DNA of 64,000 bases from an uncultured Burkholderiales bacterium (GCA_946480465.1 CAMLJY010000009.1:1-64000); one strand, 5' to 3'. Positions 39,601 to 49,958 are shown, counted from the stretch's first letter. The notes: generated from the letters alone by a model not told the origin. Numbers and translations: made by a program.

Positions 39601-40530
39601 ATGGACCGCACCGCCCCCACCACCGGCGAACTGCGCGGCATCATCCGCCGCCACAAGCGCTGGGACCTGATCTTCGGCCTGCTGGGCCTCATGGCGCTGG
39701 CCGTCGGCATCCTGACGCTGGTCGCGCTCTTCGTCGACATGGCGGTCGCAGGCATCCCGCGGCTGACCACCGAGTTCTTCACCTCCTTCCCGTCGCGCCG
39801 CGCGGGCCAGGCCGGCATCCTGTCCGCCTGGGTCGGCTCGGTGCTGGTGATGGCGGTGACCGCGCTGGTGGCCGTGCCGCTGGGCATCGCCGGCGCGGTG
39901 TACCTCGAGGAGTACGCGCGCAAGAACTGGTTCACCGACGTCATCGAGATCAACATCACCAACCTCGCAGGCGTGCCGTCGATCATCTACGGGCTGCTGG
40001 CGCTGGGCCTGTTCGTCTACACCTTCGGGCTGGGGCAGAGCATCCTCACCGCCGGCCTGACGCTGGCGCTGCTGATCCTGCCGATCGTCATCACGACGAC
40101 GCGCGAGGCCTTGCGGGCCATTCCGCAGCACGTGCGCGAAGGCGCCTATGCCTGCGGCGCCTCGCAGTGGCAGGTCATCAACGACCACCTGCTGCCGTAT
40201 TCCACGCCCGGCATCCTGACCGGCGTGATCATCGGCCTGTCGCGCGCCATCGGCGAGACGGCGCCCATCATCACCATCGGCGCGCTGACCTTCATCGCCT
40301 TCCTGCCGCCGGCGCCCTTCACCGGCGAGCCGCCGGCGGGCCTGTTCGACTGGATGTTCTCTTCGTTCACGGTGATGCCGATCCAGATCTTCAACTGGAC
40401 CTCGCGCCCCGACCCTGCTTTTCACCAGAACGCCGCCGCCGCGAGCTTCGTGCTGGTCTTCATGACGCTCGGGATGAACGCGCTGGCCATCTGGCTCCGC
40501 TATCGCCTGCGCAAGAACATCAAATGGTGA
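39601..40530 (+). CDS. pstA: Phosphate ABC transporter permease PstA
   Basis: A 309-residue permease with six membrane helices, the NLAGVPSIIYGLLALGLFVY motif, and the EAA loop VREGAYACGASQWQVINDHLLPYSTPGI. It forms the membrane channel with PstC. pstB starts eight bases after its stop, so the genes are transcribed and probably translated together. Confidence 0.95.
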   Translation: MDRTAPTTGELRGIIRRHKRWDLIFGLLGLMALAVGILTLVALFVDMAVAGIPRLTTEFFTSFPSRRAGQAGILSAWVGSVLVMAVTALVAVPLGIAGAVYLEEYARKNWFTDVIEINITNLAGVPSIIYGLLALGLFVYTFGLGQSILTAGLTLALLILPIVITTTREALRAIPQHVREGAYACGASQWQVINDHLLPYSTPGILTGVIIGLSRAIGETAPIITIGALTFIAFLPPAPFTGEPPAGLFDWMFSSFTVMPIQIFNWTSRPDPAFHQNAAAASFVLVFMTLGMNALAIWLRYRLRKNIKW

Positions 40531-40538
40531 GCTGACTC

Positions 40539-41333
40539 ATGCCGTCCACGATCACTCTGCCCGCCAAGGCCCCCGCGCTGAAAGCGGAGTCGAAGAACCT
40601 CGACTTCTACTACGGCGAATTCAAGGCGCTGAAGGGCATCTCGATGCCCGTGTTCGAGCACAAGGTCACCGCGCTGATCGGCCCCTCGGGCTGCGGCAAG
40701 TCGACCTACCTGCGCTGCTTCAACCGGATGCACGACCTGTACCCGGGCCACAAGTACGACGGCTCCATCCAGCTGCATCCCGACCAGGTGGACGTGCTCG
40801 ACCGCCACGTCGACCCGATCGAGGTGCGCATGCGCATCTCGATGGTGTTCCAGAAGCCGAACCCCTTCCCCAAGTCGATCTACGAGAACGTGGCCTACGG
40901 CCTGCGCGTGCGCGGCGAGAAGTCGCGCAGCTACATCGACGACAAGGTGGAAGCCGCGCTGAAGGGCGCCGCACTGTGGAACGAGGCCAAGGACCGGCTG
41001 GACGACCTGGCGGTGGCCATGTCCGGCGGCCAGCAGCAGCGCCTGTGCATCGCGCGCGCGCTCGCCACGGACCCCGAGATCATCCTGTTCGACGAGCCCA
41101 CCTCGGCGCTGGACCCCATCGCCACCGGCTCCATCGAGGAACTGATCGGCGAGATCAAGAACAAGGTGACGGTGCTGATCGTCACCCACAACATGCAGCA
41201 GGCCGCGCGCGTCTCGGACTACACCGCCTACATGTACCTGGGCGAGCTGATCGAGTTCGGCGAGACGAAGGAGATCTTCATGAAGCCGAAGCGCAAGGAA
41301 ACCGAAGACTACATCACGGGAAGGTTCGGCTAA
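40539..41333 (+). CDS. pstB: Phosphate ABC transporter ATP-binding protein
   Basis: A 264-residue ATPase with Walker [10 protein letters not shown], PstB-specific text [14 protein letters not shown] and [22 protein letters not shown], signature [15 protein letters not shown], and Walker [16 protein letters not shown]. It drives high-affinity phosphate uptake and, with PhoU, reports transport state to PhoR. Confidence 0.97.
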   Translation: MPSTITLPAKAPALKAESKNLDFYYGEFKALKGISMPVFEHKVTALIGPSGCGKSTYLRCFNRMHDLYPGHKYDGSIQLHPDQVDVLDRHVDPIEVRMRISMVFQKPNPFPKSIYENVAYGLRVRGEKSRSYIDDKVEAALKGAALWNEAKDRLDDLAVAMSGGQQQRLCIARALATDPEIILFDEPTSALDPIATGSIEELIGEIKNKVTVLIVTHNMQQAARVSDYTAYMYLGELIEFGETKEIFMKPKRKETEDYITGRFG

Positions 41334-41352
41334 CCACCGAAGGACGCGCCAC

Positions 41353-42060
41353 ATGACCGACAAGCATCTTTCCACGCAGTTCGACGCCGAGCTGAGCGCC
41401 ATCTCCACCCGCGTGCTCGAGATGGGGGGCCTGGTCGAATCCCAGGTCGCGCAGGCCATCTACGCGTTGACCAACTTCAGCGCCGAGACGGCCAGCCAGG
41501 TGCTGGAGCGCGAGGCGCGGGTCAACGAGATGGAAGTGGACATCGACCGCGACCTGTCGTCCATCATCGCCCGGCGCCAGCCCACGGCACGCGACCTGCG
41601 CCTGCTGATCGCCGTGTCCAAGACCATCGGCAACCTGGAGCGCGTCGGCGACGAGGCCGCGCGCATCGCGCGCACCGTGCAGCGGCTGATGAACACCGGC
41701 GTGTCCAGCCGCTTGCGCCTGCCGGTGGGCGACGTCAGCTTCGAGGCAACGCTCGCCACCGCGTCGATGCGCCGCGCGCTGGATGCCTTCGCCCGCCTGG
41801 ATGCCGCGGCCGCGCTGGCGGTGATCAAGGCCGACGACGAGATCGACCAGGAGTTCGAAGGCCTGCTGCGCAAGCTGGTGACCTACATGATGGAAGACCC
41901 GCGCACCATCTCGGCCAGCATCGACCTGGTGTTCGTCGCCAAGGCCATCGAGCGCGTCGGTGACCATGCGAAGAACCTGGCGGAACAGGTGATCTACATC
42001 GTCAAGGGCGCCGACGTGCGGCACACGCCGCTGGAAGGCGTGGAGTCCGTCGTCAGCTGA
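41353..42060 (+). CDS. phoU: Phosphate signalling regulator PhoU
   Basis: A 235-residue all-helical protein made of two PhoU repeats. Metal-binding motifs (ERVGDEAARIARTV in the first and ERVGDHAKNLAEQVIYIVKG in the second) are intact. PhoU restrains PhoR kinase activity when phosphate is plentiful and limits PstSCAB uptake. It sits between pstB and phoB, with gaps of 19 and 16 bases. Confidence 0.96.
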   Translation: MTDKHLSTQFDAELSAISTRVLEMGGLVESQVAQAIYALTNFSAETASQVLEREARVNEMEVDIDRDLSSIIARRQPTARDLRLLIAVSKTIGNLERVGDEAARIARTVQRLMNTGVSSRLRLPVGDVSFEATLATASMRRALDAFARLDAAAALAVIKADDEIDQEFEGLLRKLVTYMMEDPRTISASIDLVFVAKAIERVGDHAKNLAEQVIYIVKGADVRHTPLEGVESVVS

Positions 42061-42076
42061 AGCGAGGGCGACAAGC

Positions 42077-42781
<705 letters not shown>

Positions 42782-42794
42782 CGCCCTTGGTCGA

Positions 42795-44162
42795 ATGGCA
42801 CGTTTTCCCTGGCGCACGCTCACCGCGTGCACGTCGCTCGTGGCCGGCCTGGTGCTCGGCCATGCGCTCACCCGCGGGCCGGCCGCGTGGCTGCTGGCGG
42901 TCGCGCTCTGCATCGCCGCGACACTGGCCGTGGGCCAGCTGATCGACTGGTGGTCGCTGCGCCGCCTGGCGCGCTGGGTCGCGGCCTCGGGCGAGGGCGA
43001 CGCGGCGCCGCTGCGCAACGCGCGCGGCCCCGTCGGCGAACTGGGTTACCGCATCGAGCGCGCGTTCAAGGCCCAGGCCGACCGCACGATGGCCGAGCAG
43101 CGCCGGCTGGCGCAGTTCCTGTCGGCGATCGAGGCCTCGCCCAATGGCGTGCTGCTGCTCGACGAGCAAGACCACATCCAGTGGTTCAACCGCGTCGCGG
43201 CCGAGCACTTCGGTCTCGATGGCCTGCGCGACCGCGAGCAGCGCATCACCAACCTCGTGCGCTCGCCGGTCTTCGTCGGGCACCTTCAGTCCGGCGCCTT
43301 CGTGGAGGCGGTGAACTTTCCGCGTCCCGGCGGCGAGGGCATGCTGCAGGTGATCGTGCGGCGCTACGGCGAGTCGTCCAAGCTGGTGCTGTCGCAGGAC
43401 ATCACCGAGCGCGAGCGCAACGAGACCATGCGGCGCGACTTCGTCGCCAACGTCTCGCACGAGATCCGCAGTCCGCTGACGGTGCTGGCCGGCTTCGTCG
43501 AGACCCTGGCCACGCTGCCGCTGACCGACGTGGAGCGCGAGCGCGTGCTGGCCCTGATGCGGCAGCAGACCGATCGCATGCAGGCCCTGGTGACCGACCT
43601 GCTGACCCTGGCCCGCATCGAAGGCGCGCCACGGCCGCCGGCCGACGTGTGGGTGGACGTGGCGCCGCTGCTGCAGCGCGTGGTGTCCGATGCCCGCGCG
43701 GCCGACCAGGAACGCCACGCGATCAGCTTCGAGCCCGGTCCGCCGGCGGCCATCAATGGCGAGGAGTCGGAACTGCTGAGCGCGGTGTCCAACCTGGTCA
43801 ACAACGCGCTGCGCTACACGCCGGCGGGTGGCAGCGTGCGCATCGCCTGGCAGCTGCGCGCCGAGGGCGGCGCGGAGTTCACCGTGACCGACACCGGCGT
43901 CGGCATCGCCAAGGAACACCTGCCGCGGCTGACCGAGCGCTTCTACCGGGTCGATTCCAGCCGCTCACGCGAGACCGGCGGCACCGGGCTGGGCCTGGCC
44001 ATCGTCAAGCACGTGGTGCAACGGCACGGCGGGACCCTGCTGATCGACAGCGCGCCGGGACGCGGCTCGACCTTCCGGATCGTGTTGCCGGCGGGGAGGG
44101 TGAGGGTGGCGGCGGGGCAAGGGGTGCTGCCCGCCGCTGAGGCGCTTGACCCGATGCGCTGA
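42795..44162 (+). CDS. phoR: Phosphate regulon sensor histidine kinase PhoR
   Basis: A 455-residue membrane kinase. Two N-terminal hydrophobic helices (about residues 10-48) with almost no periplasmic loop are typical of PhoR. A PAS domain follows (FLSAIEASPNGVLLLDEQDHIQWFN), then HisKA with H222 (VSHEIRSPL) and an HATPase domain (NLVNNALRYTP, DTGVGIAKEHLPRLTERFYRVD, GGTGLGLAIVKHV). It phosphorylates PhoB on phosphate limitation. Last gene of the operon. Confidence 0.95.
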   Translation: MARFPWRTLTACTSLVAGLVLGHALTRGPAAWLLAVALCIAATLAVGQLIDWWSLRRLARWVAASGEGDAAPLRNARGPVGELGYRIERAFKAQADRTMAEQRRLAQFLSAIEASPNGVLLLDEQDHIQWFNRVAAEHFGLDGLRDREQRITNLVRSPVFVGHLQSGAFVEAVNFPRPGGEGMLQVIVRRYGESSKLVLSQDITERERNETMRRDFVANVSHEIRSPLTVLAGFVETLATLPLTDVERERVLALMRQQTDRMQALVTDLLTLARIEGAPRPPADVWVDVAPLLQRVVSDARAADQERHAISFEPGPPAAINGEESELLSAVSNLVNNALRYTPAGGSVRIAWQLRAEGGAEFTVTDTGVGIAKEHLPRLTERFYRVDSSRSRETGGTGLGLAIVKHVVQRHGGTLLIDSAPGRGSTFRIVLPAGRVRVAAGQGVLPAAEALDPMR

Positions 44163-44306
44163 TCAATCAAGCGCCTGGACGGCCGTGGATCGCCGCGAAA
44201 TCTTCCCGCCGCGGCCCCCCCTGAACGAGGGTGTCACGGGCAGTGGGGTCGGATCGGCGTCGATAGACTGCGTCCCTCGGTGTTTACCCCAGGAAGTGCC
44301 GGCGCC

Positions 44307-45461
44307 GTGCCTGCCTTGACCGTTCCCGCCCCGTCCCGCCTGCCGCGATGCGCGGCTCGCTGCCTGCTGGTTGCCGGCCTGCTGCTGGCCGCCGCCGGTG
44401 CGGTTCAGGCCCAGGTGCAGGGCGTGGCGCTGGCCAGTGGCTGGACCGGGGCGCCGCCTGGCATGCCGGCGCTGACGCTGGAGTCCCTTCCGCGCCCGGC
44501 CACGCCGCCCGCGGAGGCGGGGCCGGTGGTGCCGTCGCAGGTGCTGCGCTGGCGCGAAGAGGCGCAGGCGCTGGAGCATGGCGAGAACGGCCAGCCACGC
44601 GACCCGGTGCGTGCCGCGCAGTTCTATTGCCGCGCCGCGCGCTATGGCGATGCGGAATCGCAGTACAGCCTGGCCTGGATGCTGACCAACGCGCGCGGCA
44701 TCGAGCGCGACGAGGCGCAGGCCGCCCACCTGTTCGCTGCCGCGGCCGAGCAGGGCCACCCGCAGGCACAGAACATGGCGGTCAAGCTAGGTACGCCGCT
44801 GGGGCCCCCGCCGGCCTGCCTGCAGCAGCCGGAGTCCGATGCGGTGGCCAAGGCGCCGCCCGCGCTGGTGGCGCCCGTGCCGCCCCGCACCGCCGCGCGG
44901 CCGGGGCAGCGGCCCGGGGCGGCGGGGCTGCCGCCGGCCGGGGCGCCTGCCGCTGCCGTTCCGCCGGGCGCCCTGCCACCCCCGCCGCCGCCGGCGAACG
45001 CGCCGGAGGCCATCGTGCGCTTCGTGCAGTTGGTTGCGCCCGAGTACCAGCTGCAGCCGCACGTGGTGCTGGCGGTGATGGAGAAGGAATCCAACTTCGA
45101 TCCCCTGGCCGTCTCGCCGAAGAATGCGCAGGGCCTGATGCAGTTGATCCCTGACACGGCCGCGCGCTTCAAGGTGCGCCGCCTGACCGACCCGGCGCAG
45201 AACATCCGCGGCGGCATGGCCTACCTGCGCTGGCTGATGGCCTACTTCGAAGGCGACCTGCCGATGGTGCTGGCGGCCTACAACGCCGGCGAGCGCGCGG
45301 TCGAGCGCTACCGCGGCGTGCCTCCCTACGCCGAGACGCGCATGTACGTGCGCCGCATCCTGGCGGCGATCAACGGCCAGCGCACGCATCCCTTCGATCC
45401 CACGGTCACCGCGCCGTCGGACGTGCTGGTGCAGCTGCGGACGCCCGCGCGCACGCGCTGA
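44307..45461 (+). CDS. SLT-family lytic transglycosylase with Sel1-like repeats
   Basis: About 384 residues, exported by an N-terminal signal (CLLVAGLLLAAAGAVQAQ). A short Sel1/TPR-like region (AAQFYCRAARYGDAESQYSLAWMLTNARGIERDEAQAAHLF) is followed by a long Pro/Ala linker and a C-terminal SLT domain. The catalytic Glu lies in AVMEKESNFDP, with SPKNAQGLMQLIPDTA and AAYNAGERAVERY as the other family motifs. It cleaves peptidoglycan glycan strands to anhydromuropeptides. The GTG at 44307 is preferred because AGGAAG lies upstream; a GTG at 44280 is also in frame. Confidence 0.9.
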   Translation: MPALTVPAPSRLPRCAARCLLVAGLLLAAAGAVQAQVQGVALASGWTGAPPGMPALTLESLPRPATPPAEAGPVVPSQVLRWREEAQALEHGENGQPRDPVRAAQFYCRAARYGDAESQYSLAWMLTNARGIERDEAQAAHLFAAAAEQGHPQAQNMAVKLGTPLGPPPACLQQPESDAVAKAPPALVAPVPPRTAARPGQRPGAAGLPPAGAPAAAVPPGALPPPPPPANAPEAIVRFVQLVAPEYQLQPHVVLAVMEKESNFDPLAVSPKNAQGLMQLIPDTAARFKVRRLTDPAQNIRGGMAYLRWLMAYFEGDLPMVLAAYNAGERAVERYRGVPPYAETRMYVRRILAAINGQRTHPFDPTVTAPSDVLVQLRTPARTR

Positions 45462-45606
45462 CCGACGTCGAAGCCGCCGGGCCTGGCCCCCCCCCGATCC
45501 ACAGCTTCATGGATGCCGGCCGCGGGCCTGCGGCGTTAGGATCGCCGCCGCCCGCGACCGCCGCCTTCCGTGACGGGGCTGCCGCGACGCGCCTGAGGAG
45601 CCCCGC

Positions 45607-48138
45607 ATGCCCAGCCGCAAGACGTCGAAGCCGCCGAAGACGCCCACCATCCCTGCCGCGCCGGCGAAGAAGCCGGCGGCTGCCACGGCCCGGGCAGCGG
45701 CCGCGGGTTCGAGCCCGGCTTCAGGTCCCGCCCCGGCGGCCGCCGCCGCACGCAGGACGGGCGCCGCATCCGCCGCATCCGCATCCGCCGCCGCCGGCCC
45801 CGCGCGCCGCTCGCTGGTCATTTACGTGCACGGCATCGGCGAGCATCCCGCACCCGATGCGATGAAGCTGCAATGGGACCTGGCGCTCTTCGGCAAGGAC
45901 ATGGGCGAGCGCAGCCGCATGGCCTACTGGGCCGACCTGCTGCACCCGCTGCCGTCCGCCCCGGCCGCGAAGAAGGCCGCGGCCAGGCGGGCGGCAGCGC
46001 AGGGCCCGGCGGCGGAAGAAGCGGGCCAGGCCGATGACCCGGCCGGCATCGACATCGTCCGGCTGCTGGCCCGCGCGGGCATCGATCCCGACAGCGCCGA
46101 GGCCGAGGCCTTCGCAAGAGACCTGCTGCAGGTGCTGGGCGCGCCGCCGCAGCCGTTGGTGATCAGCGCCGGCAAGAAGCTGCTGCCCCTGCCGCCGGCG
46201 CTGCGCCGGCCGCTGAGCAAGGCCTTCCTGCAGGCCTTCGTCGGCGACACGGCGGCGTACTTCTTCCGCGACGGCATGCGCGGGCAGATCCGCGAGCGCC
46301 TGGCCGGCGCGCTGCAGGCCGCGGACGGCCAGCCGGTGACCTTGGTGGCGCACAGCCAGGGGTCGATCGTCGCGTACGAGGTGCTGTCGGCGCTGGGCGA
46401 GGCTGCCGCGAACGTCGAGGCGCTGGTCACCATCGGCTCGCCGCTCGGCATCGCCGAAGTGCAGGACTGGCTGGAGCCCGACGACCGCCAGGTGCCCGGG
46501 CACCTGCGGCGCTGGCACAACTTCGCCGATCCGCTGGACCCGGTGGCGATGGACAAGCGGCTGGGCAGCGACTTCTCCCCGTCGTCGAAGATCCAGGACG
46601 AGCTGATCGTCAACAGCCACAGCCGGCGGGTCGAGGGCTTCAACCCGCACTCGGCGGTCGGCTACCTCGCGCATCCTGCCGTGCGCCGCGTGGTGCACGC
46701 GGCGATGCGCATGGACGTGATGGCGCCCTTCGTGCTGGCGCGCGACGTGGCCGAGCGGCTGGACACCCCGCCCGCCCAGCGCCACCCGGTGCTCATCGAG
46801 GTGCTGGAGCCGGGCTGGAAGGCGGTGGACGAGACCGAGGCGCAGATGCGGGCCGTCGAGCAGCAGGAGCGCCTGGCGCTGGCCGAGGCTGAGCAAGGCG
46901 GCGCCCGGCGCCTGCCGTCAGGCGAGCCGGTCTCCGCGCCGGTGCTGAAGCTGGAGCACCGCATCGCGCAGGCCGCGGCCCTGCTGGAGACCCTGGTCGA
47001 CGACGCCGAGGCGGCCTGCATCGACCCGCTGCGCCGCTTCGTCGCCGCGCGCCTCACGGCCGACGAATTGCAGCGCGTCGCGCACCGGCACCGTGAGCTG
47101 CGCGTCTATGCGGTGTGGCAGAGCGCGCGCAAGGCCAAGCTCACCCACCGCTCGCTGCGGGTGCTGAAGGCCGATGCCGCCTTCCACAGCTTCGGTGCCG
47201 ACGGCGACGGCATCACCTGGGCCGTGCTGGACACCGGCGTGCAGGCGAACCACCCGCATTTCACTGACCCCGCCACCGGCGCCAGCGTGATCAGCGCGGT
47301 GTGGGACTGCACGAAGCCCGGCCGGCCGCGGCGGCTGGAGGCGGCCGCGGATGCCGACGGCCACGGCACGCACGTCGCCGGCATCGTCGCCGGCGACTCA
47401 CGCCAGCCGGGCGGCCCGCGCGGCGTGGCGCCGCGGGCGAAGCTGGTGGTCTACAAGGTGCTGAACGACCAGGGACAGGGCGAGGACGCCTGGATCATCA
47501 AGGCGCTGGACCACATCGCCGAGCAGAACGAGAACGTCACCGGCGGCCTTGCCATCCACGGCGTCAACCTCAGCCTGGGCGGGCCTTTCGACCACACCGT
47601 GTACGGCTGCGGCTTCTCGCCCATCTGCGCCGAGCTGCGGCGCCTGTGGCGCGCCGGTGTGCTGGCGGTGGTGGCCTGCGGCAACGAAGGCCTGCTGAGG
47701 GTGCAGACGCCCGACGGCGACGCCGAGATCTCGACGCCGATGTCCATCGGCGACCCGGCGAACCTGGAGGACTGCATCGCCGTCGGCTCGGTCAACGCCG
47801 ACCGGCCCTATCTCTACGGGATTTCGTCCTTCTCGTCGCGCGGACCCACCGCCGATGGGCGCGTGAAGCCGGACGTGGTGGCGCCGGGCGAGCGCATCCG
47901 CTCGGCCAATGCGCACTTCGCCGAGGGCGAGCTGTACTTCGACGAGAGCGGCACCAGCATGGCCGCGCCGCATGTTTCCGGGCTGCTGGCGGCCTTCCTG
48001 TCGGTGCGGCGCGAGTTCCGCGGCCGGCCCGACGAGGTCAAGGCGCTGCTGCTCAAGACCTGCAACGACACCGGCCGCGACCGCTACCACCAGGGCCACG
48101 GCGTGCCCAACCTGATGCAGATGCTGCTGGCGTCCTGA
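45607..48138 (+). CDS. Fusion of an alpha/beta-hydrolase-like domain with a subtilisin (S8) peptidase
   Basis: An 843-residue protein with no signal peptide. Residues 1-65 are a low-complexity Lys/Pro/Ala tail. From 70 to about 390 there is a lipase-like alpha/beta-hydrolase region: oxyanion-type VIYVHGIGEHP and nucleophile elbow VAHSQGS with S250, then LVTIGSPLG. A charged helical linker follows (about 400-510). From about 535 an S8 domain carries the complete triad D542 (AVLDTGV), H586 (DGHGTHVAG) and S784 (GTSMAAPH), plus an oxyanion-hole Asn region (VACGNEG). Two potentially active serine hydrolases on one chain are unusual. It is a single gene flanked by terminators; substrates are unknown. 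Confidence 0.88.
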   Translation: MPSRKTSKPPKTPTIPAAPAKKPAAATARAAAAGSSPASGPAPAAAAARRTGAASAASASAAAGPARRSLVIYVHGIGEHPAPDAMKLQWDLALFGKDMGERSRMAYWADLLHPLPSAPAAKKAAARRAAAQGPAAEEAGQADDPAGIDIVRLLARAGIDPDSAEAEAFARDLLQVLGAPPQPLVISAGKKLLPLPPALRRPLSKAFLQAFVGDTAAYFFRDGMRGQIRERLAGALQAADGQPVTLVAHSQGSIVAYEVLSALGEAAANVEALVTIGSPLGIAEVQDWLEPDDRQVPGHLRRWHNFADPLDPVAMDKRLGSDFSPSSKIQDELIVNSHSRRVEGFNPHSAVGYLAHPAVRRVVHAAMRMDVMAPFVLARDVAERLDTPPAQRHPVLIEVLEPGWKAVDETEAQMRAVEQQERLALAEAEQGGARRLPSGEPVSAPVLKLEHRIAQAAALLETLVDDAEAACIDPLRRFVAARLTADELQRVAHRHRELRVYAVWQSARKAKLTHRSLRVLKADAAFHSFGADGDGITWAVLDTGVQANHPHFTDPATGASVISAVWDCTKPGRPRRLEAAADADGHGTHVAGIVAGDSRQPGGPRGVAPRAKLVVYKVLNDQGQGEDAWIIKALDHIAEQNENVTGGLAIHGVNLSLGGPFDHTVYGCGFSPICAELRRLWRAGVLAVVACGNEGLLRVQTPDGDAEISTPMSIGDPANLEDCIAVGSVNADRPYLYGISSFSSRGPTADGRVKPDVVAPGERIRSANAHFAEGELYFDESGTSMAAPHVSGLLAAFLSVRREFRGRPDEVKALLLKTCNDTGRDRYHQGHGVPNLMQMLLAS

Positions 48139-48150
48139 CGCCGGCGGGCC

Positions 48151-48180
48151 GCGCCGGGCCGCCACGGCCCGGCGCTTTCC
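48151..48180. terminator. Strong hairpin between convergent genes
   Basis: A perfect 10-bp stem (GCGCCGGGCC / GGCCCGGCGC) with a 5-base loop followed by TTTCC lies between the S8 fusion gene stop (48138) and the YihY gene stop (48190). Confidence 0.85.
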
Positions 48181-48189
48181 AACGCCTCG

Positions 48190-49146
48190 TCAGCGCGGCG
48201 TCGTGAGCTGCTTCGAGCCGGCGGGCAGTGGTGCGTCGGGCTGCACGCGCTCGGCCTCGGCGATCACCTGCGCGCCCAGCAGCAGCAGGGTGCCGGCGAT
48301 CTCCAGGCTCAGCAGCACCGCGATGGCGGTGGTGAACGAGCCATAGACGCGGCCGATCTGCGACAGCGTGGCGAAGTACCAGACCAGCGCGTGGCGCGAC
48401 AGCTCCCACAGCACGCTGGCCACTACCGCGCCCGCCAGCGCGTGGCGCCACGACAGCGGCCCGACGGGCATCACCAGGTAGATCGACGCGATCACGAGCA
48501 CCTCGCCGGCAAAGCCCAGCAGGTACAGCATGGCGCCGGACAGCCCGTCCAGCGCCAGCGTGCGGCCCAGCAGCCGCAGCTCGCGCTCGCCCACCGCCTG
48601 CAGCCCGGTGGCGACCATGGTGACCACCAGCAGGCCCAGTCCCAGGCACATGATGTACGCGTAAGGCAGCGCGGCCGACACGAGGGCATGCCGGCGCCGG
48701 ATGGCCACGCGGTGGCGGAACACGATGGACATCGCGTTCTCCAGCGCGGTGAAGGCCAGGCTGCTGAAGAACAGCATCGTCGCCAGCAGCAGCCAGCCGG
48801 CGGTTTCGCGGTGCGCGAGGAAGGCGCGCAACTCGCCGGTGATGCTGCGCGACTGGCCCGGCAGCACCCAGCCCAGGTACTGCTCCAGCGCGGCGAACAG
48901 CGCCGCCTCGCCGACCACCGCATGCAGCCCGATGACGGCCAGGATCAGCATCGGCACGATCGAGACCAGCGCGTAGTACGCGACGCCTCCGGCAAGCAGG
49001 AAGCCTTGGTTCGCGCGGAAGGCGCGCAGCACCTGCAGGACGAAGGCCAGCGGGTGCTGCGCGATGTGGCGCCACTGCCGCCAGGCGTCGGCGCCCGTGT
49101 TCATGGCGCCGGCGGTGGCGCTGCAAGCGGGGGCCCTCGAGCTCAC
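48190..49146 (-). CDS. YihY/BrkB family inner-membrane protein
   Basis: A 318-residue polytopic protein (six membrane helices expected) of the family once called ribonuclease BN. Family motifs are the N-terminal FLLAGGVAYYALVSIVPMLIL, the central LFFSSLAFTALENAMSIVFRHR, and GALLSLEIAGTLLLLGAQVIAE-type ending. Its function is unsettled; some members are proposed transporters or adhesion-related. The GTG at 49146 is chosen because GAAGG lies four bases before it and it follows the DUF1328 stop by seven bases; an in-frame ATG at 49104 is an alternative. Confidence 0.9.
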   Translation of the reverse strand: MSSRAPACSATAGAMNTGADAWRQWRHIAQHPLAFVLQVLRAFRANQGFLLAGGVAYYALVSIVPMLILAVIGLHAVVGEAALFAALEQYLGWVLPGQSRSITGELRAFLAHRETAGWLLLATMLFFSSLAFTALENAMSIVFRHRVAIRRRHALVSAALPYAYIMCLGLGLLVVTMVATGLQAVGERELRLLGRTLALDGLSGAMLYLLGFAGEVLVIASIYLVMPVGPLSWRHALAGAVVASVLWELSRHALVWYFATLSQIGRVYGSFTTAIAVLLSLEIAGTLLLLGAQVIAEAERVQPDAPLPAGSKQLTTPR

Positions 49147-49153
49147 CGCGCCT

Positions 49154-49330
49154 TCATTTCCTGATGGCCTTGGCGCCCATCAGGAACATCGCCATCACGA
49201 CGACGAAGGCGATGAGGAACAGCACGAACAGCACCTTGGCGATGCCGGCGGCTCCGGCGGCCACGCCGCCGAACCCCAGGAAGCCGGCGATCAGCGAGAT
49301 GATCCCGAAGATGATGGCCCACTTGAGCAT
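49154..49330 (-). CDS. DUF1328 (UPF0391) small membrane protein
   Basis: A 58-residue hydrophobic protein made of two membrane helices: [20 protein letters not shown], a Gly/Ala turn ([15 protein letters not shown]), then [16 protein letters not shown] and a basic end AKAIRK. The sequence is a near-textbook UPF0391 member. Such proteins are often induced by envelope or osmotic stress, but their role is unknown. The start is fixed by the conserved MLKWA and AAAGGACT upstream. It appears to be cotranscribed with the YihY gene. Confidence 0.92.
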   Translation of the reverse strand: MLKWAIIFGIISLIAGFLGFGGVAAGAAGIAKVLFVLFLIAFVVVMAMFLMGAKAIRK

Positions 49331-49475
49331 GGCAGTCCTTTCGACGATGCATCGGCCGGAACAGCCCGGCCCGTGGGGACGACTCTAGGCAGCGCCCGCC
49401 GCTGGCGCCATCGGTGGCTGCGAAGCCGGGCTGTAGGACGCGGTGCCGAAGCGCCGCAGGTGCACAGCGCCGGCT

Positions 49476-49958
49476 TCAGCGGGCGCGATCACTCGAACGC
49501 TCCGGCGGGCTGTTCGGCAGCGTCGGCCGGCGGCGCCCGTGGACGCTGACTTCGGGCGCTGGGAGGTCGGCCGCCAGCCGGTCGATGATCGGGCAGTCCG
49601 GCCGGTCGTCGCCGTGGCAGCAGTGCACCAGGTGGGCGAGTGTCGCCTTCATCGATTGCAGCTCCTGCAGCTTGGTTTCCAGCGCCTGGATGTGCGCCTG
49701 GGCCAGTGCCTTCACCTGCCGGCTCGGCCGCTCGCGGTCCTGCCACAGGCCCAGCAGCTCGCGGATCTGCTCGATCGAGAAACCCAGATCGCGCGAATGG
49801 CGGATGAAGCGCAGCGTGTTGATGTCCTTGTCGCCGTACTGCCGGTAGCCGCCCTCGGTGCGCGCGGGCTGCGGGACGAGCCCGACGCTTTCATAGTGCC
49901 GGATCATCTTGGCCGACACGCCGGAAGCCTTGGCCGCCTCGCCGATGTTCATGCTCAT
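49476..49958 (-). CDS. cueR: Cu(I)-responsive MerR family regulator (CueR/HmrR-like)
   Basis: A 160-residue activator. The MerR helix-turn-helix (NIGEAAKASGVSAKMIRHYESVGLVPQPART) and winged part (RFIRHSRDLGFSIEQIRELLGL) are followed by a dimer helix. The metal-binding loop HCCHGDDRPDC carries the Cys pair of copper/silver-sensing CueR. An unusual tail of about 30 Arg/Pro/Ser-rich residues extends the protein beyond normal length. It follows copA by 14 bases, so it is autoregulated through the copA promoter. Three ATG codons (49961, 49958, 49952) are possible; GGGAGA best suits 49958. Confidence 0.93.
   Translation of the reverse strand: MSMNIGEAAKASGVSAKMIRHYESVGLVPQPARTEGGYRQYGDKDINTLRFIRHSRDLGFSIEQIRELLGLWQDRERPSRQVKALAQAHIQALETKLQELQSMKATLAHLVHCCHGDDRPDCPIIDRLAADLPAPEVSVHGRRRPTLPNSPPERSSDRAR

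Noticed and set aside
49143..49352. 69-codon leftward frame over the DUF1328 gene
   Set aside because: The neighbouring frame encodes the conserved 58-residue DUF1328 protein exactly; this one is its shadow.
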